A stretch of 64,000 bases of DNA from Tamlana flava (GTDB taxonomy: Bacteria > Bacteroidota > Bacteroidia > Flavobacteriales > Flavobacteriaceae), in assembly GCF_041287255.1 (NCBI RefSeq), contig NZ_JBGGTX010000002.1, forward strand, positions 496,001 through 560,000. Reading direction: 5' to 3'. Positions within the stretch are counted from its first letter, which is position 1, and each line of letters starts with the position of its first letter. A program made the translations under genes and the position numbers. Positions 46,017-54,849 of the stretch are shown one piece after another. The notes beneath the pieces are model-generated. The model worked only from the letters and a program-made list of their open reading frames with translations, was not told the origin of the DNA and ran no database searches.

Positions 46017-46775
46017 ATGAAGCAATTAGTATATATATTAGTTTTTTTATTGACCACGTTTTGTGTTGCTCAAAACCAATCTACGTTTGAAAAGGCCAAT
46101 GCCCTTTATAATGAAGGTAAATATGCTGAAGCCATTGATAATTATAAAGCTATTTTGAATAGCGGAGTACAGTCTGCCGATTTATATTTTAATATGGGCA
46201 ATGCCCATTACAAGCTAAATAATATTGCACCCAGTATTTATTATTACGAAAAAGCTCTTCTATTGGCACCCAACGATGAAGACATTAAAAACAACATAGC
46301 TTTTGCCAAAAATATGACCATTGATGCAATAGATGTAGTTCCGGAAGCTGGTTTGCCGAAGCTTTTAAACAGTGCAGCAAATAGATTATCATTTGATGGC
46401 TGGGCAAAAACCGCCGTTGGACTGGTTTTTTGTTTTGTCATTTTATTTTTGGTCTACTATTTTTCATATTCAACCTTAAGCAAACGCATGGCTTTTATTG
46501 GAAGTTTACTGTCTTTAGGTTTGGTTTTTGTGACGGTAGCTTTCGCTTTTCACAGATATAATTTGGATAAACTGGATAATCCAGCTATTGTTTTTGCTCA
46601 AGAAAGTAAAGTTAGAAATACACCTAACCAACGTGGTGAAGAAGCTTTTAGGCTGCACGAAGGCACTAAAGTTCAGGTTGAGGAATCTTATAACAATTGG
46701 AAGAAGATTAAACTTTCAGACGGAAAAACAGGTTGGGTTGCATCGCAAGACATCAGGCTGTTAAACGATTTTTAA
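46017..46775 (+). CDS. batE: BatE, TPR and SH3-domain protein
   Basis: A 252-residue protein: a signal peptide (FCVAQ), TPR repeats (about 22-100), two TM helices (about 136-158 and 165-184) and a C-terminal bacterial SH3 domain (about 202-250: SKVRNTPNQRGEEAFRLHEG, GWVASQDIRLL). The SH3 part may bind peptidoglycan. I set the start at 46017 (MKQLVYILVF), 1 bp after batD. It ends the Bat operon. Confidence 0.9.
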   Translation: MKQLVYILVFLLTTFCVAQNQSTFEKANALYNEGKYAEAIDNYKAILNSGVQSADLYFNMGNAHYKLNNIAPSIYYYEKALLLAPNDEDIKNNIAFAKNMTIDAIDVVPEAGLPKLLNSAANRLSFDGWAKTAVGLVFCFVILFLVYYFSYSTLSKRMAFIGSLLSLGLVFVTVAFAFHRYNLDKLDNPAIVFAQESKVRNTPNQRGEEAFRLHEGTKVQVEESYNNWKKIKLSDGKTGWVASQDIRLLNDF

Positions 46776-46781
46776 TAAAAA

Positions 46782-46806
46782 CTTAACGTTAAGAATTGTA
46801 TATTTA
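46782..46806 (+). promoter_or_regulatory. Palindrome and -7-like box before the SulP module
   Basis: CTTAACGTTAAG (46782-46793) is a perfect 12-bp palindrome. It ends 5 nt before TATATTTA (46799-46806), a near match to the Bacteroidetes -7 box TAnnTTTG. The first gene starts at 46828. An operator is possible; the palindrome is short and AT-rich. Confidence 0.35.
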
Positions 46807-46827
46807 CGTTTTTAAAAATTGAATTTA

Positions 46828-47130
46828 ATGCTGAAACAAATCGTTTCCATATTATTAACAACACTGTTTTTGCTATTTTTAATGGCACCAACAGTTATAT
46901 CAATAATAGACGATTCTGTTGATGTTTCTGTTTTTTACACCACTTCAGAAGAAGAAGAAAAGGGTGGAAAAAAAACAGCTGAAAAGGAGCTGTTATACTG
47001 TAATTTGGAAGCATCAGACTTAGATTTTTCAATTTTAGAGGATGAGCACAATTTAGAATATTGTGCCAAAAAATATCCTAACCCACATTTAAAACTAACT
47101 TCACCTCCTCCTAGGTTACACATATTATAA
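46828..47130 (+). CDS. Small membrane protein upstream of SulP
   Basis: A 100-residue protein with one hydrophobic helix (about 3-25, IVSILLTTLFLLFLMAPTVISII) and an acidic mature part with two cysteines (YCNLEASD, LEYCAKKYPNP) and a Pro-rich end (LTSPPPRLHIL). The start at 46828 gives a clean signal/anchor. I do not recognise a named family. The position, 87 bp before a SulP gene and behind a putative promoter, suggests it belongs to the same transcript. Confidence 0.65.
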   Translation: MLKQIVSILLTTLFLLFLMAPTVISIIDDSVDVSVFYTTSEEEEKGGKKTAEKELLYCNLEASDLDFSILEDEHNLEYCAKKYPNPHLKLTSPPPRLHIL

Positions 47131-47217
47131 TTTAAGGTTTTAGGCTAGTTGATGGCCTATATCAGTTCTAATTTATTGACTTTTTGGTGTAATTGCCAAA
47201 TCAAAACTTATTATAAT

Positions 47218-48810
47218 ATGTTTAAAACTATTAAAAAAGACTTACCAGCGAGTATAGTTGTATTTTTTGTTGCCTTGCCATTGTGTTTAGGTATAGCTCT
47301 TGCCAGTGGAGCACCATTATTTTCAGGATTAATAGCTGGTATTGTTGGAGGAATTGTTGTAGGAGCCTTAAGTGGTTCTAATATTGGTGTTAGTGGCCCC
47401 GCAGCAGGATTGGCTGCCATAGTATTAACCGCCATTGGAACTTTGGGAGGTTATCAAAATTTTCTTGTTGCCGTAGTGATTGGAGGGGTAATTCAATTAA
47501 TTTTCGGGGTTTTAAAAGCTGGGGTAATTGGATATTATTTTCCTTCATCGGTCATTAAAGGAATGCTTACGGGCATTGGAATCATCATTATATTAAAACA
47601 AATCCCCCATTTTTTTGGCTATGATGCAGAGCCTGAAGGAGCAGATAGTTTTTTTGAAGCTTCCGGAGAAAATACATTTTCAGCTATTTTTCATGTATTT
47701 GAAAATATTACAGTCGGTTCTACAATAATAGGAGTGGTTGGATTAGCTATATTGATTTTATGGGATAGGGTCTTAACAAAAAAAGCCAAAATTTTTCAAT
47801 TAATACAAGGCCCGCTGGTTGCCGTTATTTTAGGTATTATTTTTTACTCGGTAACACAATCAAATGAAGCATTGGCCATTTCACAGTCACATTTAGTAAG
47901 TGTACCTGTGCCTGAAGATGCAGCCTCCTTTATGGCGCAATTTAGTTTTCCAAATTTTGCTGTTATTACAAATACAGATGTTTGGATTGTAGCATTCACC
48001 ATAGCTTTAGTGGCTAGTTTAGAAACTTTACTTTGTGTAGAAGCTACCGATAAATTAGATCCCCATAAAAACGTAACTCCAACCAACAGGGAGTTGTTGG
48101 CACAGGGTACAGGAAATATAATCTCTGGATTGATTGGAGGTTTGCCCATTACTCAAGTAATTGTTCGTAGTTCCGCTAATATTCAATCGGGTGGAGAATC
48201 AAAAATGTCTGCCATTATTCATGGTTTTTTCTTGTTGATTTCCGTTATTTTAATTCCTAGGTTATTGAACATGATTCCGCTATCTGTATTGGCTGCTATC
48301 TTGTTGGTTGTTGGGTACAAATTGGCAAAACCAAAATTATTTAAACAGATGTATGATTTAGGTTGGAAACAGTCTATCCCTTTTACGGTAACTGTTTTGG
48401 GCATTGTTTTTATCGATCTTCTCTATGGTATTGGTTTGGGCTTATTGGTTGGTATAGTTGTTATTCTGTTAAAAAGCTACCAAAACTCTCACTTCCTTCA
48501 CATTGAAGACAAAAGCAATGGAAAACACAAAATAAAAATGTCTTTGGCAGAAGAAGTAACCTTTTTTAACAAAGGAGCGATTCTTAAAGAATTGGATAGT
48601 TTGCCAAGAGACACATATCTAGAAATTGACCTGTTAAAAACAAGATATTTAGATAATGACATTATTGAAATTCTCGAGGACTTTCTGTTTAAGGCGAAAG
48701 AAAGAAATATTGATATAAAGTTGACGTCTAAGCGTGGAATAGTAGAGAATCCAGAAAGTTTTGTTGAGTTCTTCAGAACAAGACCTCAGTCAAGTTTAAG
48801 TTTAAATTAG
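47218..48810 (+). CDS. SulP-family anion transporter with STAS domain (bicarbonate candidate)
   Basis: A 530-residue SulP/SLC26 transporter with about 12-14 TM helices. Family signatures are seen at the N-terminus (DLPASIVVFFVALPLCLGIALASGAP), GSNIGVSGPAAGLAA and EATDKLDPHKNVTPTNRELLAQGTGN. A STAS domain covers about 440-530 (KGAILKELDSLPRDTYLEIDLLKTRYLDNDIIEIL). SulP proteins move sulfate, bicarbonate (BicA) or other anions. A Usp gene and a beta-carbonic anhydrase follow on the same strand, so bicarbonate is the likely substrate. Start at 47218 fits the family; the longer frame adds 23 residues. Confidence 0.88.
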   Translation: MFKTIKKDLPASIVVFFVALPLCLGIALASGAPLFSGLIAGIVGGIVVGALSGSNIGVSGPAAGLAAIVLTAIGTLGGYQNFLVAVVIGGVIQLIFGVLKAGVIGYYFPSSVIKGMLTGIGIIIILKQIPHFFGYDAEPEGADSFFEASGENTFSAIFHVFENITVGSTIIGVVGLAILILWDRVLTKKAKIFQLIQGPLVAVILGIIFYSVTQSNEALAISQSHLVSVPVPEDAASFMAQFSFPNFAVITNTDVWIVAFTIALVASLETLLCVEATDKLDPHKNVTPTNRELLAQGTGNIISGLIGGLPITQVIVRSSANIQSGGESKMSAIIHGFFLLISVILIPRLLNMIPLSVLAAILLVVGYKLAKPKLFKQMYDLGWKQSIPFTVTVLGIVFIDLLYGIGLGLLVGIVVILLKSYQNSHFLHIEDKSNGKHKIKMSLAEEVTFFNKGAILKELDSLPRDTYLEIDLLKTRYLDNDIIEILEDFLFKAKERNIDIKLTSKRGIVENPESFVEFFRTRPQSSLSLN

Positions 48811-48815
48811 GTGTC

Positions 48816-49643
48816 ATGAGAACAAATAAATATAAACTATTGGTGCTATCTGATTTGAAAAATTCGGTAGATTCCACCTTAAAAAGCACAGTTAGTCTCG
48901 CAAAAATTATTGGAGGAGAAATAACTTTTTTTCATGTAAAAAAAGCATCAGATGTTGTTGAAGATGAAAACCAACTTTCTGCAAAGCGAACAATAAACCA
49001 AAAACATTTTGCAACGAAAAGGAAAATTGAAAGTTTAATAAACCCAATAAAAGAAGCTTACGGAGTAAACATTACCACATCTTTTTCATATGGAAACGTT
49101 AAGTATGAAATAGAAAGTTATTTAAAAGAGAACAAGCCGGATATTATCGTTTTGGGAAAAAGAAAAGCTAGTCGTTTAGGTTTGATAGGCGATAACATCA
49201 CCAGTTTTATCCTCAACAATTTTAATGGTGTTGTCATGATAGCTTCTAACAAAAAAGCGCTTGAGCCCAGTGAAGAAATTGGTTTAGGGATGTTAAATGC
49301 TTCAAACAAACAAATTGATTTCGAGTTTGCTAAAGATTTAATGGCTAACACCCAAAAACCTCTAAAGTCGTTCAAAATCATAAAAAAGGCTAGTGAAGAG
49401 ATTAAAGGACAAAATCAACTTAATGAAAATAGTGTTGAGTATGTTTTTGAGCAGGCCGATAATAATATAAAGGTAATCGACAAATATTTGTTAAAAAATA
49501 ATATTAATTTGCTTTGTATCGATAGGGCATCACACCAAAATAAAAACAAGTTAAGTGCTAAAAAATCAAATATTGAAGAGGTAATAGATAACCTTAATGT
49601 TTCATTTTTAGTAACCGGAAGTAAAAATTTAAATAGGAGATAA
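48816..49643 (+). CDS. Universal stress protein-like (two-domain)
   Basis: A 275-residue cytosolic protein. The N-terminal half is Usp-like (YKLLVLSDLKNSVDSTLKSTVSLAKIIGGEITFFHV...PDIIVLGKRKAS), while the C-terminal half is more divergent and lacks the ATP-binding G-x2-G-x9-G pattern. It begins 5 bp after the SulP stop and lies 31 bp before the carbonic anhydrase gene, so it is probably part of that transcript. A role in modulating the transporter is plausible, since Usp domains regulate several transporters, but is not shown. Confidence 0.78.
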   Translation: MRTNKYKLLVLSDLKNSVDSTLKSTVSLAKIIGGEITFFHVKKASDVVEDENQLSAKRTINQKHFATKRKIESLINPIKEAYGVNITTSFSYGNVKYEIESYLKENKPDIIVLGKRKASRLGLIGDNITSFILNNFNGVVMIASNKKALEPSEEIGLGMLNASNKQIDFEFAKDLMANTQKPLKSFKIIKKASEEIKGQNQLNENSVEYVFEQADNNIKVIDKYLLKNNINLLCIDRASHQNKNKLSAKKSNIEEVIDNLNVSFLVTGSKNLNRR

Positions 49644-49674
49644 TTTTATCAGCATTAACAGTAAACAATAACGC

Positions 49675-50304
49675 ATGAAAGCACACACCAAAGAAACACA
49701 AGCAACAATGACCCCAGAGAAGTCATTGCAATTTTTAAAGGAAGGTAATGAACGATTTCAAAATAACTTAAAGGCCAATAGAAACCTACTGGAGCAGGTA
49801 AACGATACCAGCGAAGGGCAATTTCCTTTTGCCACAATTTTAAGTTGTATAGATTCAAGGGTTTCTGCAGAATTGGTTTTCGACCAAGGTTTGGGCGATA
49901 TATTTAGCGTTCGTATTGCAGGAAATTTTGTTAACGAAGACATATTGGGAAGTATGGAATTTGCCTGCAAGTTGGCTGGCACAAAACTCATAGTTGTTTT
50001 GGGGCACACCAGTTGTGGTGCAGTAAAAGGGGCTTGCGACCACGCTAAAATGGGTAACTTAACCAAGTTAATTGAAAAAATTGACCCAGCAGTAAATGCT
50101 GTTAAAGAGCCTAAAGATGAAAACTTGAGAAATTCTAAAAACTTAGAATTTGTTGATAGTGTATCGAAAAAGAATGTGGAGTTGACCATAGAAAGGATAC
50201 ATAAAGAAAGTCCAATTTTAGCAGAAATGGAGAAAAATGGTGAAATCATGATTATTGGTGCCATGTACGACATCAACACAGGTGCGGTTACATTTTACGA
50301 ATAG
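49675..50304 (+). CDS. Beta-carbonic anhydrase (first copy)
   Basis: A 209-residue zinc enzyme that interconverts CO2 and bicarbonate. Zinc ligands are Cys58 (LSCIDSR), His111 and Cys114 (LGHTSCGA), and Asp60-Arg62 form the catalytic dyad. There is no signal peptide. The sequence between SulP/Usp and the DUF2490 gene suggests it hydrates or dehydrates the transported carbon species in the cytosol. It differs clearly from the second copy at 52972 and is closer to the CynT/plant-like subgroup with EDILGSMEFACKLAG. Confidence 0.93.
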   Translation: MKAHTKETQATMTPEKSLQFLKEGNERFQNNLKANRNLLEQVNDTSEGQFPFATILSCIDSRVSAELVFDQGLGDIFSVRIAGNFVNEDILGSMEFACKLAGTKLIVVLGHTSCGAVKGACDHAKMGNLTKLIEKIDPAVNAVKEPKDENLRNSKNLEFVDSVSKKNVELTIERIHKESPILAEMEKNGEIMIIGAMYDINTGAVTFYE

Positions 50305-50332
50305 ATTAGTGCTTTCAACGGGAATAAATTAT

Positions 50333-50989
50333 ATGAAAAAGAAAGCAAGTAGGGTGGCATTGGCTTTGTTGCTTATGCTACCTTTTTTTATTCATGCCCA
50401 AGACAGTAATTTCGGTAACTGGCTAATTTATATTGGTAATAAAAAAATAAACGCTAAGTGGAATGTTCACAACGAAGTCCAATATAGAAATTATAATGCT
50501 GTTGGCTATTTAGAGCAATTGTTGCTCAGAACGGGTTTGGGCTGCACATTCAACGAAGGAAAAAATAATGTACTTTTAGGCTACGGCTATATTCTATCTG
50601 AAAATTATATCGGAAATACCAACAACAAAATTTCAGTTAATGAGCACAGAATTTTTCAGCAGTTTACCTCAAAGCAAAATATTGGAAGTGTTAAATTAAA
50701 TCACAGATACAGGTTTGAACAGCGTTTTGTGGCATCAGATTTTAAAATGAGGTTGCGCTACTTTTTAAGCCTAAATATTCCCTTCAAAGAAAGCGGCCCA
50801 TTTTATTTTTCGGCCTACAACGAAATATTTTTAAACACTGAAAGTGCCATATTTGATAGAAACCGCTTATATGGTGGGTTGGGTTTTCAGGTTAATGAAA
50901 ATCTTAAATTAGAGGCAGGCTATATGAATCAATTTTTCGAAACTTCGGGCAGAGATCAGTTCAATATCATTGCATTTGTTAATTTTTAA
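50333..50989 (+). CDS. DUF2490 outer-membrane protein
   Basis: A 218-residue exported protein: a signal peptide (MLPFFIHAQ), followed by repeated amphipathic strands (WNVHNEVQYRNYNAVGYLEQ, NKISVNEHRIFQQF, NHRYRFEQRFV) and a terminal aromatic residue (IIAFVNF), the pattern of a small outer-membrane beta barrel. DUF2490 proteins have no established function. It lies 28 bp after the carbonic anhydrase in the transporter module and may provide the outer-membrane passage, though that is inference. Start at 50333. Confidence 0.82.
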   Translation: MKKKASRVALALLLMLPFFIHAQDSNFGNWLIYIGNKKINAKWNVHNEVQYRNYNAVGYLEQLLLRTGLGCTFNEGKNNVLLGYGYILSENYIGNTNNKISVNEHRIFQQFTSKQNIGSVKLNHRYRFEQRFVASDFKMRLRYFLSLNIPFKESGPFYFSAYNEIFLNTESAIFDRNRLYGGLGFQVNENLKLEAGYMNQFFETSGRDQFNIIAFVNF

Positions 50990-51007
50990 AAATTCTTAAT
51001 TTAGTTG

Positions 51008-51042
51008 AAAAAGCAATACTTTTTAATGTAAGGCTTTTTTTT
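51008..51042 (+). terminator. Probable terminator after the DUF2490 gene
   Basis: AAAAAGC (51008-51014) pairs with GCTTTTT (51033-51039), with an inner TAC/GTA and a two-base mismatch, and a long T-run follows. It would split the module into two transcripts or limit read-through. Confidence 0.5.
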
Positions 51043-51099
51043 CGGGTCATTATGAATTAAATTTAGGATTCTTATTTAATTTCAAATAAACATTAACTG

Positions 51100-52968
51100 A
51101 TGAAAAACCTCTTCTCAAACTTAAAAGGAGATGCATTTGGTGGTATTACGGCCGGAATTGTTGCATTGCCATTAGCCTTGGCTTTTGGGGTGTCTTCTGG
51201 TTTGGGCCCTACAGCGGGGCTTTATGGAGCTATTTTCATTAGTTTTTTTGCAGCACTTTTTGGGGGAACAGACACCCAAATTTCTGGACCAACAGCGCCC
51301 ATGACAGCGGTGAGTATGGTGGTTATTGCGGGCATCATTGCGGTTAACGACGGAGATGTTTCAAAAGCGTTGCCTGTTATACTAACTGTTTTTTTATTGG
51401 CTGGATTGATGCAGATTGGTTTGGGAATTTTGGGGTTGGGTAAGTACATTCGGTATATCCCTTATCCCGTTGTTTCTGGTTTTATGACCGCTATTGGGGT
51501 GATTATTTTGTTGACGCAAATTTTACCATCTTTGGGCTACTACCCAAAAGAAGATGCGGCGTTTGTTGAAACCTTTAAGCCATTTGCTGAAGAAGCCATT
51601 TTAGAAAATATATTAGAGGAAGAAGCAGGTGAGGGCATTTTAGTACTTGAGGATTTTAAAGAAACCATAAGAAGAGCTAATGAAACCAACCAAGCAGATA
51701 TTTTAAAAGAATCTAAAACCCTAGCGGCTAAGGAAGCCTCAGGTGCTTTGGGGGCCATAAAAGCTTTACCAAGAGCTTTGCAAAATATTAATTGGTTGGA
51801 ATTGATTTTGGCATTAGCTACCATATTTATCATTTATGGATTTAAACGAATAACCAAAGCCGTGCCCAGCACACTGGTCGCATTGCTGGTGGTTTCTGGT
51901 GTGGCCGTTGGTTTTGGTCTGGATTACAGACCCATTGAAGAAATACCAAGCGGGTTACCAATACCTAATCTGGAAATTTTCACAAGTTTTAAGCTCAACA
52001 ATGTGACGCCCTACATATTTACGGCTTTAACATTGGCATTGTTAGGGGCCATAGATTCCTTATTGACGAGTGTTGTGGCAGATAACATGACCAAAACAAA
52101 ACATAAACCCAATAAAGAATTGGTTGGTCAAGGTATTGGAAACAGTATTGCTGCAGTTTTTGGCGGTATTCCAGGGGCAGGAGCAACTATTAGAACGGTT
52201 GTAAATATTACTTCAGGAGGAAAAACAAGATTGTCGGGTATGATAGCCGGGGTGCTTTTATTTGTTATTCTTTTGGGATTAGGGCCCATAGCCTCGAAAA
52301 TTCCTGCAGCTGTATTGGCAGGTATTTTAATAACCGTTGGTATAGGCGTAATGGATTATAAAGGATTAAAGGCCATACCCAGCATGCCAAAGGATATAAA
52401 GGTTGGCCCATTAAAACTCAGTTCGGAGGTTTTAATTATGTTGGTTGTATTGTTTTTGTCCACATTTTGGAATTTGGTATACGCCGTTGGTATAGGCTTG
52501 GTTATTGCTTCTTTAATGTTCATGAAAAAAATAGGTGATTTAACCGCGGAGCGAAGTGATGTTAAACCGCTTAAAGAGGAAGCATGGAAAGACGAGCTAG
52601 GATTTCCAGATAATTTAAGGGAAGAAGTATTCATAAAACATATTAAAGGACCATTGTTTTTTGGTTCAACTAGCGATTTTCAACAGTTAACAGCACAAAT
52701 TCCAGATTCGGCAAGTACAGTGGTCATCCGGTTGGGACGCATGCAATATATGGACCAATCGGGGCTTTATGCCATGGAAGACATGCTTCAAGATTTGAAC
52801 AAAAAGAATATTGAAGTGCTTTTTGTTGGCCTGTTAAGCCAGCCTAAATACATGATGGAACGCATTGATATTATTCCAGATTTAATCCCAAGGGAACATA
52901 TCTTTGAAAGTTTTAAGGAGTGCATGAAATGGATAAAAACCAATGTTAAAGACACCCATAAACCGTAA
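51100..52968 (+). CDS. SulP-family anion transporter with STAS domain, second copy
   Basis: A 622-residue SulP transporter. N-terminal FGGITAGIVALPLALAFGVSSG, GGTDTQISGPTAPMTAVS and the C-terminal STAS domain (about 500-610: KGPLFFGSTSDFQQLTAQIP, MQYMDQSGLYAMEDML) mark it as BicA-like. It differs from the first copy by about 90 residues, mostly an acidic helical insert at about 150-225. The STAS Ser in the MDQSG motif is the site that is phosphorylated in anti-sigma antagonists. The next gene, a second carbonic anhydrase, starts 3 bp after the stop. Confidence 0.9.
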   Translation: MKNLFSNLKGDAFGGITAGIVALPLALAFGVSSGLGPTAGLYGAIFISFFAALFGGTDTQISGPTAPMTAVSMVVIAGIIAVNDGDVSKALPVILTVFLLAGLMQIGLGILGLGKYIRYIPYPVVSGFMTAIGVIILLTQILPSLGYYPKEDAAFVETFKPFAEEAILENILEEEAGEGILVLEDFKETIRRANETNQADILKESKTLAAKEASGALGAIKALPRALQNINWLELILALATIFIIYGFKRITKAVPSTLVALLVVSGVAVGFGLDYRPIEEIPSGLPIPNLEIFTSFKLNNVTPYIFTALTLALLGAIDSLLTSVVADNMTKTKHKPNKELVGQGIGNSIAAVFGGIPGAGATIRTVVNITSGGKTRLSGMIAGVLLFVILLGLGPIASKIPAAVLAGILITVGIGVMDYKGLKAIPSMPKDIKVGPLKLSSEVLIMLVVLFLSTFWNLVYAVGIGLVIASLMFMKKIGDLTAERSDVKPLKEEAWKDELGFPDNLREEVFIKHIKGPLFFGSTSDFQQLTAQIPDSASTVVIRLGRMQYMDQSGLYAMEDMLQDLNKKNIEVLFVGLLSQPKYMMERIDIIPDLIPREHIFESFKECMKWIKTNVKDTHKP

Positions 52969-52971
52969 ACT

Positions 52972-53598
52972 ATGGATTTAAATAAAGTATTTGAGAACAA
53001 CAAAGCTTGGATAAAAAGCAAACTTGAAGTTAGGGATGATTATTTTGAAAATTTGGGCAAAGGGCAAAACCCAGAGTTGCTTTACATAGGCTGTAGCGAC
53101 AGCCGAGTAACAGCCGAAGAACTTATGGGAGCACAACCTGGTGAGGTGTTTGTACATCGTAACATTGCCAATATGGTCATAAGTATCGATTTGAATGTGA
53201 TGTCTGTGGTTAATTATGCGGTAGACCACTTAAAAGTAAACCATATTGTTGTATGTGGACATTATGCCTGCGGCGGGGTAAAAGCAGCGATGCAATCGGC
53301 CGACTTGGGCATTTTAAACCCTTGGCTGCGTAACATTCGGGATGTGTATAGAATTCATAAAAAGGAACTTACTGCTATTGATGATGAGGAAAAAAAGTAC
53401 GACCGACTTGTAGAATTAAATGTAAAAGAGCAGTGCGTAAACCTAATTAAAACAGCAGCGGTACAAAAAGCATACAGGGATAGAGGTTTAAAAGTACACG
53501 GTTGGGTGTTTGACGTACATACCGGAAAACTCATCGATTTAAAAATAGACTTCGAAAAGTATTTACACGATATTATGGAAATTTATCATTTGGATTGA
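52972..53598 (+). CDS. can: Beta-carbonic anhydrase (second copy, Can-like)
   Basis: A 208-residue beta-carbonic anhydrase of the E. coli Can (YadF) type. Zinc ligands Cys41, His97 and Cys100, with Asp43-Arg45 dyad, are in YIGCSDSRVTAEE and VVCGHYACGGVK. VHRNIANMV and LNVMSVVNYAVDHLKV are Can-type. It follows the second SulP gene after 3 bp, so transporter and enzyme are surely made together. This tight pair is the best argument that the SulP protein carries bicarbonate. Confidence 0.93.
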   Translation: MDLNKVFENNKAWIKSKLEVRDDYFENLGKGQNPELLYIGCSDSRVTAEELMGAQPGEVFVHRNIANMVISIDLNVMSVVNYAVDHLKVNHIVVCGHYACGGVKAAMQSADLGILNPWLRNIRDVYRIHKKELTAIDDEEKKYDRLVELNVKEQCVNLIKTAAVQKAYRDRGLKVHGWVFDVHTGKLIDLKIDFEKYLHDIMEIYHLD

Positions 53599-53653
53599 CA
53601 TCTGAATTATAGTTTGCCTTAATTACAATTATGTATGGTTGTAGGCGGTTATT

Positions 53654-54241
53654 TCATTCTATTATTTTTGAAATTTCTATTTTCAGAAATTCATTTTCGG
53701 TTGGTTTTAAAACGCCATTTTTTCTATTAATCAAGTATTTGGTCGTAAAAATGCTGTCAGTCAATTCCATTATATCGGTTCTCTTGAGAATTAGTTGATT
53801 GTCAATTATTTCATAATCTCCTTGATATGTACAACTATAATCAGCATGGTGGTACGAAGCTCCGAATGAGCCATTTTTAAAAAGGACTAATGTTCCACTT
53901 TTAGGTGTTCCTTCTTTCTCTACAAATCCGACCATTGTTTTTTGAGTCCAAAACTTTTTATATGGCATTTCTACTAAAAAATACCACAAAACGCCGAAGA
54001 ATAGAAAGAGTACTAATGGAATGAAATCAAATTTTTTCTTTCTTCTTTTAATTAGGATAAGATTTTGAATTGCTATAATAAGAACTATTATAAGTAGTAG
54101 TCCAAAAAGAACTAATGAATTCACGAAGTTTAGAAGGCCAGAGCAGTAATCTCCAATTGGGAGAAATTGATAAATCAAAATGACTCCAATTAAACTTACG
54201 ATTCCATATTTGGGGATTTTTTTATTCAAAATTGTTTCCAA
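53654..54241 (-). CDS. Membrane protein of unknown function
   Basis: A 195-residue protein with about four hydrophobic helices: IVSLIGVILIYQFLPI (14-29), LVLFGLLLIIVLIIAI (44-59), FIPLVLFLFFGVLWYFLV (73-90). A soluble C-terminal domain follows (about 100-195, GFVEKEGTPKSGTLVLFKNG, YQGDYEIIDNQLILKR), resembling a short beta domain. I do not recognise it. Base composition is more AT-rich than its neighbours. It lies between two conserved units and converges on the second carbonic anhydrase, so it could be a later insertion. Confidence 0.65.
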   Translation of the reverse strand: METILNKKIPKYGIVSLIGVILIYQFLPIGDYCSGLLNFVNSLVLFGLLLIIVLIIAIQNLILIKRRKKKFDFIPLVLFLFFGVLWYFLVEMPYKKFWTQKTMVGFVEKEGTPKSGTLVLFKNGSFGASYHHADYSCTYQGDYEIIDNQLILKRTDIMELTDSIFTTKYLINRKNGVLKPTENEFLKIEISKIIE

Positions 54242-54261
54242 CTCAATTAAAAAAAACTTTT

Positions 54262-54783
54262 CTATACTTCTCCCTCCAAATCAACATCACCCCCATCTTC
54301 ATTTAGCGATAAGATATTCGGAAAAATAAGCGGCACCACAGATTTTACAGGTTTATAAAGCGCTGAGTCTTGCATGTTTTCCTCATCAATAAAGGTAATG
54401 GTGTTGTTCAGTTTATCGAAAATATTTAAAACCACGCTCAAAATCAGGGCAATTTTTAAAGCACCAAAAACACCTCCCAATAGTTTGTTGGGAATGCCAA
54501 GGGCGGCAAAGTCGGCTAATTTGGTCAGTGCTTTTCCAGCCAATGCAATGGCCAAAACAATAACTACAAAGGTTATGGCAAAAGCCGTAATATTTATGGT
54601 TTTTTCATTCCATTCGGTTTTGGTCTGTAAAAATTCAGAAGCAAAATTGCTAAAATGAATGGCTCCATAAACCCCTGTAACTAAAGCCGCCAAAGAGGCT
54701 ACTTCGACAAAAAGGCCTTTCATAAAACCACGCACAAGCCCAAATAAAATTAAGCCGGCCAAAACAATATCTATTACGTTCAT
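54262..54783 (-). CDS. CvpA family membrane protein
   Basis: A 173-residue protein with four TM helices (VIDIVLAGLILFGLVRGFMKGL; LAALVTGVYGAIHFS; ITAFAITFVVIVLAIALAG; LGGVFGALKIALILSVVL). The CvpA start (DIVLAGLILFGLVRGFMKGLFVE) is clear. CvpA is linked to colicin V export in E. coli and to bile/membrane stress tolerance. It is divergent from the 118-residue gene across 66 bp. Confidence 0.9.
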   Translation of the reverse strand: MNVIDIVLAGLILFGLVRGFMKGLFVEVASLAALVTGVYGAIHFSNFASEFLQTKTEWNEKTINITAFAITFVVIVLAIALAGKALTKLADFAALGIPNKLLGGVFGALKIALILSVVLNIFDKLNNTITFIDEENMQDSALYKPVKSVVPLIFPNILSLNEDGGDVDLEGEV

Positions 54784-54849
54784 AATTCAGAATTTTGTCA
54801 AATATAAGCTAACTTTGCAACTTTTAACGCTTATAGGTTTATTACAAAA

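Noticed and set aside
49758..50279. 173-codon minus-strand frame
   Set aside because: Antisense to the first carbonic anhydrase, whose zinc ligands and catalytic dyad are intact.
53620..53650. Possible integron attC-like site before the orphan membrane gene
   Set aside because: The TACAA/TTGTA hairpin is only 5 bp and I could not identify paired core sites; a single orphan cassette is too little evidence.
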